A model generated the notes under the pieces. That model searched no databases and had not been told where the DNA came from. It saw nothing but the letters and a program-made list of their open reading frames with translations. Of a stretch of DNA of 64,000 nt, positions 54,720-64,000 are shown piece by piece. This DNA comes from Periplaneta americana. Taxonomy: Eukaryota; Arthropoda; Insecta; Blattodea; Blattidae. The position numbers and the translations under genes are program-made. Location: NCBI RefSeq assembly GCF_040183065.1, contig NC_091124.1:70255001-70319000 (forward strand), in the 5' to 3' direction. How positions within the stretch are numbered: the stretch's first letter is position 1; the number at the start of each line of letters is the position of its first letter.

Positions 54720-54985
54720 CGGGGAGTTTCGTTCATACACTTCCACTGTGTGGGAATGTTCCGTCCCCCAATATGTGGCAATTGTGTTTGTTAACCTTCC
54801 CGGAAATGTAGAATGTAGCCTTGTCCGAGAAACAACCATATCCAGGAATGCTTAATTTTCATCAATTTTTGCCAGAATTGTCTCCGCGAATGTCCTTCGT
54901 CGCGACTTGCCTTCAGGTTTGATTTGATGACGAATCTAAAGTTTGTACGCCAGTAGGCGCAACCTTTTATGGACGACATCGTCTA
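54201..54985 (-). pseudogene. Mariner-like (DDE_3 type) transposase pseudogene with internal (CA)n
   Basis: Minus strand: LPRSTVDDVVHKRLRLLAYK, RHQIKPEGKSRRRTFAET (frames shifting over 54850-54985), then MVVSRTRLHSTFPGRLTNTI, EHSHTVEVYERNSPKL and a Cys-Val/Ala-Arg run from a microsatellite. LLKDRIIGPFFF, QLPPNVIFQQDETPCHYTDI (second Asp), DFLDNEFPQRWIGRGSSSIA, WPPRSPDITPLDFVLRGLVK (third Asp) and TPAMLQNTWGEVEYRLDVFR follow, ending EVY-stop at 54201. The order matches this family through its C-terminus. By count, 42 residues lie between the D of QQD and the D of PLDF. The N-terminal helix-turn-helix is not recognisable. Confidence 0.85.
54638..54714. repeat. (CGCA)n(CA)n microsatellite inside the transposase
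   Basis: About 8 CGCA units followed by about 22 CA units on the plus strand. It stays in frame with the transposase on the minus strand. Confidence 0.97.
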
Positions 54986-55799
54986 CTGTCGAACGAGGTA
55001 AATTTAGCTCCCTACTTGCACGTCGGATTGATTTAGAGGGCTCCGTTGGAAAAACGTACGAATTAATTCGACTATGTTAGCCTATATCAAGCAGATTTGG
55101 CACCAAACGTACATTTTCTCTGAACAACACTGAAGACCATGAATTTGTGCCCGAACTGTACAGCGAGAAAACATTTCAGAATACTTGTTTCAGACAATTA
55201 GCGTAACTTACTGACACATAACGATGATCAATTAAATCTGGTCGCTGTTAGGAAACGTACAGCGTATTTTGAATCTCACCGGACCGGTGGACAACAATGA
55301 CGTCACGCTGCAACGAAATAGGAACAAAACTGCTGGTAGGTTCGATGGCTATCATGGCGGCTGTACAAGTTGTTGTCTGTGCTACGCTAGCAAGATTTTG
55401 CGAAAATTCCGCACTGTCATCTTGTTCAAAGAAAAGAGAGCATGAACAATTCATTTCTTAAACCGGTAGTAATAACTGGTCCGTTGACATGTTCGCTCAT
55501 AAGCCATTAACATATTGTTTTTATGGTGTGCTCATTACAAACAATACATCAGAACTAAAGCAGAACACACCGCCATGACACAACAGTGCACGATGTCATT
55601 CGTTTTTAATTCCCGCCCTATGCAAGAACCAATCAGATTCACTGATGGAGACTGCCACCACCTCTGCAAGCTGATGGAACCGGTGCGACACCGGTGGATG
55701 ATCAGTGACGTCACCGTTGAAATTCGGAACACCGTGATGCCATCAGATTGCTCAGCGCTGAGATTTGGAACATGCTCTTATTGAGGCAATTGCGATTTC
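54986..55799. other. Unassigned DNA, probably the transposase element's 5' flank
   Basis: No further coding recognised. CpG is moderately frequent at 55240-55440. A sequence AAATCTGGTCGCTGTTAGGA at 55232 resembles 55852-55880, so a repeat end may lie here. Confidence 0.35.
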
Positions 55800-55905
55800 T
55801 TTAAATCGGATGACCGTTAGAAAACTTGTTGAACCAATTCTGTGGTTTCTATAAATCTGGTGATTGTTAGGAAATTTATTGAGGTATTTCTGTGGTATTC
55901 TTTTG
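55800..55905. repeat. Short tandem duplication (about 50-bp unit)
   Basis: TTTAAATCGGATGACCGTTAG and TATAAATCTGGTGATTGTTAG head two units that both end in TTCTGTGGT. Confidence 0.75.
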
Positions 55906-58900
55906 GAGTATTCTTTGATATTCTTTTGAGCTGTGCATGTGTCGAGTTTTAATCATCTCACTTTTTCGCAAAAGATGTTACGTTCAATATGTCGACTGGT
56001 CACGGTGCAGATGGGTTTTTGTTCGCTCCTTTCGTGGATCGAATGAGAAAGCAATAGTAAAAATACCAACTAAGTAAACTACTAGGCCTATATCAGCATA
56101 TAATAAAGAGGTGAACATACTTCCCATTCTTAACGCATTTCCTTGGTCAACCCCTTTTCGAAGTATTATGCATAGTTTTATAATAAATATTCTGGAATGC
56201 GAACTTAAGAAAGAAATGAGTACTCACCTCAGGAGACGTGCTGGGTTCCAAGGAAGAGAGAAGTGAGTCTGAGGCGCTTCCGGAGTTGTGGTGCCAACAT
56301 GATCTGAAACAGAAGGAATTGATTGTGTGAACACAGCAGTTTGTTTATCTATTGTAATAGAAGATGAGAGGTCGGTCCCCCTGATTGTCAAAACACTGGC
56401 CGTTCTGCTTCACATCACCCACAGCGATGTGTCCTGAATGGGATATCTGTTTTCGGCAGACAGCCAGTGAATGTGTTCCAGCATCCCTACTCTTCCTCCT
56501 ATTCATGTCGCTCTGCTTCTTTGCGTGAACGGAAGAGTTGCGGAGCATTACATAGCAACGAATTATTTCCTCTTTCTCACAATACAAAGTTTAGAGAAAG
56601 TAATGTAATGTCAAATGTACTTGAACGGCATGCAAGTTCCATTTTCAGAAAAAGTTTTCTCCTGGACACAAACTAATGGGTCTTCCTTTGAAAAGGTTAA
56701 AATAAATGGAGATTTACTTAGCATTGTCTTTGGTAAATATTTTAATGTTGATTTTTACCCTAGATCATGCTGTACGCCAACCACGAGAAAGTCTCCAGGG
56801 AATGAGACGGAGCGGGGTGATGCTGTGAATGAATGTTGATGTCATAAGATGTCATAAGGTCACACACGTGGGTACTCTTATCTCTATTGGCTATCTCTCA
56901 AAGCACAAACAATAACACTGATATACACATTTTTATACTACCCTAGTTACAAAATTAGATCACGGTTAATCTCCTGGTCTTTTAATCCCTCCATACAGGA
57001 AATAACATATGCAGGAGAGCGCATGATTTTTAAACTGACGTTATAACTTTAATATTATCTATCTACTTCGCTTCAATAGATGACGCAAAAGTAAACACGT
57101 TCCTTTCACGGTTTATCTCCTGACTGGAGAAAAGTACATACCCAGATTGCTCGGCCTTATAGGCTTTGACGGTAACGACATTTGTCAGGTTTACAATGCT
57201 GTCATCTAGTTGTTACATCATTGAACTTCGTCGATCAGTTCATATTCCCAAATTATTTATTCTTTCGTTCCGCCGTGCACCAGTTTGAGAGAAATGTCGG
57301 ACAAGAGGGCCGCGCATCACGTGTTGGAAACCGGCGTCCGCAATAAGCTACATTCACTATACATAGTGTTTCAGAAATAAATACTGAATGTTTGACTCCA
57401 AGCGAACCATTTTAAATAGGCCTAAAGGAACATGGTGTTCCCGACAAGTCATTTTCGCGGTAGGCCTACGTGACGCTAAAGTCGTCATTGCGTAACCTGG
57501 AGGATAGGTATCCAGTGGTAGCGTGTTAAATGACTGTGGGATGAAAGAGGAAAAAAAATACGAAGTATTTTTAAAAATACTGTGATGTTATAGGGTCCTA
57601 AATAAGGATATTTGAAGAAGAGAAGAAAGAAGTGACAAATCAGTTTTTACTGAAATTTACTGGAGAGTTCTTACACCAAGTGTTCAAAGTGTCTGCCATT
57701 GCCTTCATTACATAACTAAATTCGATACACCGTTGGACAAAAAAATGAAAGTAGGCCTTTAAGTCAGCGTTGTCAGACACAGCCTAAACGGAGCGGAGCG
57801 CTCCACTATAACTCGTTGCGTGCACCGGTGCTTCCACAGACATAAGCAAGTTCACGCTCCGACTGGACGACTCTAGCATCACAACCGGTTTCGGAGCTTA
57901 CAACTCAGACACTACTGCTCTAAGTGCTCCACCGGCTGCCTAACTTCGAGGCGGATAGACGGCAATCTGGCATTGCATAGTGCCAAAATTACGTGTCGGG
58001 GATTATATGCTCCCCTTACTTTAAATGACTACCTCAGATACAATCAAACTTTCTTAAAAAAATTCTTACTTATTTCTGTAACAATCTATATAAACATCAC
58101 AAAAGAGTCTCAAAAGGGATTCGATCAATAGTTTGAACCACCACCACCACCACCACCATTGTGCAGTGTATCGATTATGTAGGATTATCGTTATTTCGTT
58201 GATTAAAGGAAATAAAAATTACTACAAAATAATCATTTTTCTGTCTGCAGAACCGTTTTTTCTTCTAGACCAGTGGTCGCTGAAGTGGATAAAGGTAAGC
58301 GGAGCCGTTCCATGTGCCCCGTCGTGCAGCAGGAAAAGGTAGAGAGCATACCCGCTAGCAGCTACGATAGCACCATAGTGCAGTGTGTTCTCCGAGGGTA
58401 AGAGACGCTAGCCCCAGGGTGCTCTGTGCTGATGATAGCTGTTCTACACTTACCAGTATCATTTTTCGAAGAGGTTGCTATGCTCTACGGCAAAGTAGGG
58501 TTACATGTCGCTGCACTTTAGAATGTTGCAATTGCTCCAGATGACCAGTTTCTTGCTATCTGAACTCTATTACATCAAGCTCTTACCCCATTTGACTACT
58601 GGTATTCATCTCAATAAGTTACTTAATAACTATTGAATTAAAATGGAATGGAGTGAATTTAAGAAAGGTGGCATTATGACCCAGCACTGCGACCTTTCAA
58701 GATCTATTGCGTTAATACTCAACCTAGGCGCATTCTCAAACCCACACTGGCTGACTACACTAAGGTTTGCTGCGTACCCAGGATTCAAGCAGGCCACTCT
58801 ACTCCTCCCCAGGCCAGTCCCATCCGTGCGTCGCCAGCTGGCGTTTGGGGAATGCTACTGAATGACGACAAAATGGAGAAATGTTCACGGAATTATGTAG

Positions 58901-58955
58901 ATGCCTAATATTGGGAAACGGGAGAACCCTGAGAAAAATCCAAATGCAACCTTGT
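55906..58955. other. Unassigned DNA, no gene seen
   Basis: Only short open frames. A (CCA)n run lies at 58137-58158. G+C rises locally near 57780-57960 without a recognisable feature. I found no terminal repeats. Confidence 0.45.
58137..58158. repeat. (CCA)n microsatellite
   Basis: Seven CAC/ACC triplets. The poly-His run it would encode is an artefact. Confidence 0.95.
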
Positions 58956-59070
58956 GTGCAAAATTGTCACTATGGATTCTTCAATGAAACATCAGAGACT
59001 TCACCGGAACTCGAACCCGAACTGCCCGCGTGACAGGCTGAAGGTTTTATCACTCACCCACCGCAGAACT
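58900..59070 (-). mobile_element. tRNA-derived SINE fragment
   Basis: On the minus strand, GTTCTGCGGTGGGTGAGTGA (A-box-like) and CGGGTTCGAGTTCCGGTG (B-box, near 59000-59017) precede a body containing TTGGATTTTTCTCAGGGTTC. No clear tail; ends approximate. Confidence 0.6.
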
Positions 59071-60058
59071 TAATATGGAACTTCCTTCAATTTCATAATT
59101 ACTAATCCTCTATCACGCACGGGATTTCAATTGCGGTATTTGGTACCGCTCTGTATTCCTACATCTGAAAAGAGTCATTTTTCAATTAAATTTTAAAATT
59201 CCTAAAATTCTCCCATCAGCTTCAAACGATTCCGAGCAAATGCTGCTGTCAATACAATTAATGAGTAGTAAACATTTCACACATGCTGGAGTTTTACTTA
59301 TGTAACCCGAATCTCAATGGACTGTATAGAGTGAACATGTTTCCAGATGCCAATGTGATTGGTTTGCTTTTTTCACTTCGCCTGCATCTACCATCTGCTG
59401 CAATGGGAGTCAATCACTGGACTGCAACATTCCGCACGTATGGAGCACTTCACAAAAAGGCAGTCAGCAATCACACAAGCAACTATTGACGTTGTTACTA
59501 GGTCTATTCATTCCAAGATGGGTAGAAATTACAACGTACTTACAGTACATGTTGCTTTGAAGTAGTTACTTTCAAGAAATATTTGCAATTTAACCGAGTC
59601 AGATCAGAAAATCATCACAATATTGAAGTGATTTTAACAACTCGTTATGACCTTGAACAAACTTGTATTCATTCTCTGCCAGAGCCTAACTCTCCACGCA
59701 CATAGAATTTTACGGACGTATGTATGTTGTAATACAAGTGTACGTTTGAAAGATAATCATATTTTTGTTCAAAGTGCAAAAATTAATTCAATATTGGGCA
59801 CCTACTGTATGAAAGACACAGCCAAAGGCGAAGCGTCCATCTGACCGGTGTTACCAGTGCTTAGACTTTGAAAGTTATTTTTTATTTAACATTATTTATA
59901 TTAAAAGATTATATTTTATAGTTATTTCTTATACATCTTAATTAAAATGTAAACTTTTTTTTTGGCTAGGCCACAAGATATACGCTGGCTACAACGATCG
60001 GTTTTTGTTACTTATTAATATTTCTGTGTCCTTGTTAGCGATCTCTTTTTCGCTAACG
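59071..60058. other. Unassigned DNA, no gene seen
   Basis: AT-rich, with overlapping short frames in different phases and no recognisable domain. Confidence 0.45.
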
Positions 60059-60482
60059 CTACTATAGTCGCGTCGCTGTTATTTCCGGAGTGACTCCTCC
60101 TCTTTGCTTACGCCTTAGAAAGTGAAGGCTCTATGAAGTCTAGGTAAGTAGTAATGTTCGCCATTTTTGTTCTTTAGTTGCCGAGCTACCAGATGAGGAA
60201 ACTATTTGCCGCACCGTTAAACATTATCATGTCGTAGCTCCTATGATAATAAATCAAACACATTATAATTGAGCAAATAATTGAGCGGCAAATAATGTCC
60301 TCATTTGCTTTCTGCGAACGCCAACGAAAGAACTAAAATGGCAGGCGATTATATTAAGTATTTATCGAGCCTTAGGAAGTGCATAACGTCATCAGCAGCC
60401 AATGACAAGACGCACACGTTTAAATGTAGCCGACTTGCAACGTGATTGGCTGCCGGAAATAAGAGCGACGGGACTATAGTAA
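60059..60482. repeat. Foldback MITE with nested inverted blocks
   Basis: Outer arms TACTATAGTCGCGTCGCTGT (60059) and the inverse of TACTATAGTCCCGTCGCTCT (ending 60482), followed by TTATTTCCGG on both. Inner arms at about 60152-60230 and 60265-60345 share GCCATTTT-GTTCTTT and ATTATTTGCCGC-type blocks. No coding; target duplication unclear. Confidence 0.85.
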
Positions 60483-60489
60483 TGGAAAT

Positions 60490-60650
60490 AGCAGCAATGG
60501 TGGTGGTGGTGGATGCAATAGTCGTAAATGGGGCAGTGGTGGTGGATGCACTAATTTTAGAGACGGTGGTGATGTTGGTTGATGTAGTGTTAACAATAGT
60601 GATTGCTGTTTTAGTTGTCATGATGGAGACGGTAATGTGGATGCGGGGGT
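60490..60650 (+). repeat. Imperfect GTN-rich repeat
   Basis: GTGGTGGTGGTGGATGCA occurs twice amid GTN triplets, giving opposing Val-rich and Thr-rich frames that are artefacts. Confidence 0.8.
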
Positions 60651-61089
60651 GATGAAATTGATAAACGATATGTATACTAAAGACTGGTTTGCCGCTACAC
60701 TTTGAGAAAAAAAAAGTCTCGTATCAGTAGACGTGGAACATATACTAAAAACTAATCGAGGAAAGAGCACGACAAAGAAAGTATTTTCATGTTTTAGAAC
60801 TCATCCGTTTGTTTCTTTAAAGTGCCGCCATTCATCCCTCGAGGCGCTGTGAATAAAGAGGAATCTTTGTTGCATCGAGTGCTAACATACGCAGGTAGTT
60901 CTTGGTACTGTTCTTTGTGCTTGTTTTTGTGTTTTGACTACTAAACAAAAGGATTAAAAACATTTATTTAGCTGCCAAACTGAATAGTATTCACGTAAGT
61001 TTCGTGAGGTCACTTGGTGTTGTCATTAAACATTCATGTACGCTTCCCGAGAAACTGCGGATTTGTGTACGAAAAAGTAACGGGTCAAC
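60651..61089. other. Unassigned DNA, no gene seen
   Basis: Nothing recognised between the GTN repeat and the satellite. Confidence 0.4.
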
Positions 61090-63600
61090 ATGGACGACAG
61101 AATTCGGAATCAGAATGAAGGAAACAGTAATTTAGGATCAGAGCGGTCGAAGCAGTTCTAGACCAGGATGAATGAAACATCTGTAGGTCGTCAGTAAGAT
61201 GGACGAAACAGTTCTGAGGCAGGATGAACAAAACATTTCTGTAGCAAGAAACAGTACTGGGGCACGATGAAAAAAACATGTGGCAGGCCAACAAAACAAT
61301 TCTGTGGCAGGCCAACAAAACAGCTCTTTTTCAGATTAACAAAACAGTTATGTAACAACTGAACAAAACTGCTATGAGTCGAACAAAATTGTTCTGGCTG
61401 ATGATCAAAACAGTTACGTAACAAATGATGAAATGAACAAATCAGCCATGAGTGAGATGAACAAAATAGTTCTGGCAGATGAACAAAACAGTTATGGTCA
61501 GATGAACGAAACAGCTATGTGTAGATGAACAAAACAGCTATGTGTAGATGAACAAAACAGCTATGTGTAGATGAACAAAACAGCTATGTGTAGATGAACA
61601 AAACAGCTATGTGTAGATGAACAAAACAGCTATGTGTAGATGAACAAAACAGCTATGTGTAGATGAACAAAACAGCTATGTGTAGATGAACAAAACAGCT
61701 ATGTGTAGATGAACAAAACAGCTATGTGTAGATGAACAAAACAGCTATGTGTAGATGAACAAAACAGCTATGTGTAGATGAACAAAACAGCTATGTGTAG
61801 ATGAACAAAACAGCTATGTGTAGATGAACAAAACAGCTATGTGTAGATGAACAAAACAGCTATGTGTAGATGAACAAAACAGCTATGTGTAGATGAACAA
61901 AACAGCTATGTGTAGATGAACAAAACAGCTATGTGTAGATGAACAAAACAGCTATGTGTAGATGAACAAAACAGCTATGTGTAGATGAACAAAACAGCTA
62001 TGTGTAGATGAACAAAACAGCTATATGTAGATGAACAAAACAGCTATGTGTAGATGAACAAAACAGCTATGTGTAGATGAACAAAACAGCTATGTGTAGA
62101 TGAACAAAACAGCTATGTGTAGATGAACAAAACAGCTATGTGTAGATGAACAAAACAGCTATATGTAGATGAACAAAACAGCTATATGTAGATGAGCAAA
62201 ACAGCTATGTGTAGATGAACAAAACAGCTATGTGTAGATGAACAAAACAGCTATGTGTAGATGAACAAAACAGCTATGTGTAGATGAACAAAACAGCTAT
62301 GTGTAGATGAACAAAACAGCTATGTGTAGATGAACAAAACAGCTATGTGTAGATGAACAAAACAGCTATGTGTAGATGAACAAAACAGCTATATGTAGAT
62401 GAGCAAAACAGCTATGTGTAGATGAACAAAACAGCTATGTGTAGATGAACAAAACAGCTATGTGTAGATGAACAAAACAGCTATGTGTAGATGAACAAAA
62501 CAGCTATGTATAGAAGACCAAAACAGCTATGTGTAGATGAACAAAACAGCTATGTGTACATGAACAAAACAGCTATATGTAGATGAACAAAACAGCTATG
62601 TGTAGATGAACAAAACAACTATGTGTAGGCTAAATGAACAAAACAGCTATGTGTAGATGAACAAAACAGCTATATGTAGATGAACAAAACAGCTATGTGT
62701 AGATGAACAAAACAGCTATGTGTAGATGAACAAAACAGCTATGTGTACATGAACAAAACAGCTATATGTAGATGAACAAAACAGCTAAGTGTAGATGAGC
62801 AAAACAGCTATATGTAGATGAACAAAACAACTATGTGTAGGCTAAATGAACAAAACAGCTATGTGTAGATGAACAAAACAGCTATATGTAGATGAACAAA
62901 ACAGCTATGTGTAGATGAACAAAACAGCTATATGTAGATGAACAAAACAGCTATGTGTAGATGAACAAAACAGCTATGTGTAGATGAACAAAACAGCTAT
63001 GTGTAGATGAACAAAACAGCTATGTGTAGATGAACAAAACAGCTATGTGTAGATGAACAAAACAGCTATATGTAGATGAGCAAAACAGCTATATGTAGAT
63101 GAACAAAACAACTATGTGTAGGCTAAATGAACAAAACAGCTATGTGTAGATGAACAAAACAGCTATATGCAGATGAACAAAACAGCTAAGTGTAGATGAG
63201 CAAAACAGCTATATGTAGATGAACAAAATAACTATGTGTAGGCTAAATGAACAAAACAGCTATGTGTAGATGAACAAAACAGCTATATGTAGATGAACAA
63301 AACAGCTATGTGTAGATGAACAAAACAGCTATGTGTAGATGAACAAAACAGCTATGTGTAGATGAACAAAACAGCTATGTGTAGATGAACAAAACAGCTA
63401 TATGTAGATGAACAAAACAGCTATGTGTAGATGAACAAAACAGTTATGTGTAGATGAACAAAACAGCTATGTGTAGATGAACAAAACAGCTATGTGTAGA
63501 TGAACAAAACAGCTGTGGTAGACGAACGAAAGAGCTATCTAACAGATTAACAAAACAGTTTATGTGGCAGATGAACGAAACAATTCTGGTGTAGGATGAT
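61090..63600. repeat. 23-bp satellite array, about 85-90 units in the core
   Basis: The unit is AGATGAACAAAACAGCTATG plus TGT. From about 61508 to 63515 copies are nearly identical. From 61090 to 61507 and 63516 to 63600 they are diverged (GATGAACAAAACAGTTATG-type and longer units). A variant with GGCTAAATGAAC after AACTATGTGTA recurs near 62616, 62828, 63109 and 63229, giving higher-order structure in the right half. AACAGCTATATG is a second common variant. Confidence 0.97.
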
Positions 63601-64000
63601 AAGCAGTTATGAAGCAGTGTGGACGAAATAATTTTGGATTAATATCGGACGTGTATTCGCTGTCTTGTGACACCAATTACTAAATAATGCAATCTACATT
63701 GTCATTAGCGTTCATTCAAAAAGGGAATTATTAATGAACTCATGTCAAAGCCTCGCCTCAAACCGCGCATATTGTTAGATTTTTACAGATCGACAAATTA
63801 AAAAGAAATAACTATTCATATTAACAACAAGGTTGCCAAATTAAAGCCTGAATAAAAGATGATCGAAAAATTGATTAGATATTGTTCACTGAGCTGTATT
63901 CAACTGACGAAGCGCGTCAACTGCTCGAGCTTATCTCGTTTGTCACGTGACCATGTGGGCGTTCACGAGAATGGCAACTCATCTGCCTTGTCATGTAAGC
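63601..64000. other. Unassigned DNA at the window end
   Basis: No gene, repeat end or tRNA box seen. The segment continues beyond the window. Confidence 0.45.

Noticed and set aside
60349..60652. Thr-rich and Val-rich frames on opposite strands
   Set aside because: Both come from one GTN/ACN-rich simple repeat.
61508..63515. CRISPR-like array
   Set aside because: The 23-bp units are contiguous with no unique spacers, in an animal genome. It is a satellite.

Overview
The window is animal nuclear DNA, almost certainly from an insect. It is AT-rich, has long runs of (ATT)n, and is packed with transposon remains. I found no host exon, rRNA gene or functional tRNA gene. From memory, the 598-residue LINE reading frame and the tRNA-headed SINE families (B-box, then a conserved body ending in a CGTCGTAAAATAACC-type tail) look like those common in cockroach genomes (Blattodea, e.g. 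Periplaneta). That is recollection, not a search result. No part of the window looks bacterial, plasmid or CRISPR-like.

Layout. 1-10.0 kb: mostly unassigned DNA with Tc1/mariner-type non-autonomous elements (2046-3136, 4332-5638, 8052-8647), a long hairpin (4037-4254) and decayed SINEs. 10.0-14.0 kb: the first copy of a 4-bp-TSD DNA transposon whose broken gene resembles the Sola group. 14.3-15.3 kb: a dead mariner. 16.3-19.1 kb: a long-TIR mariner-like element split by a LINE that keeps a 598-aa reverse transcriptase frame and perfect 16-bp TSDs. 20.3-21.0 kb: a second LINE remnant. 21.4-23.6 kb: a polypyrimidine minisatellite. 24.8-26.8 kb: a Tigger/pogo element holding a tyrosine-recombinase-like fragment and a SINE. 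28.9-34.1 kb: hAT and mariner pieces; an LTR with primer-binding site sits inside one mariner. 35.3-38.0 kb: the second Sola-like copy. 38.5-50.7 kb: SINEs (single, adjacent and in tandem blocks), hAT and foldback elements, and a 279-bp MITE with a local empty-site copy. 51.2-53.7 kb: a LINE inside a Tc1/mariner-type MITE. 54.2-55.0 kb: a transposase remnant whose frame was invaded by a (CA)n repeat. 60.1-60.5 kb: a foldback. 61.1-63.6 kb: a 23-bp satellite of roughly 85-90 units.

The elements do not form a pathway. They form a layered record of insertions in which nesting gives relative ages: MITE before LINE at 51-53 kb, mariner before LTR element at 31-34 kb, long-TIR element before LINE at 16-19 kb. 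The best candidate for a less-described system is the pair of elements at 10032-13985 and 35300-38046. They share about 20-bp termini beginning GAGTCATTCC, each has its own 4-bp target duplication (AGCA and ATGT), and both carry diverged remains of one gene with three conserved aspartates.
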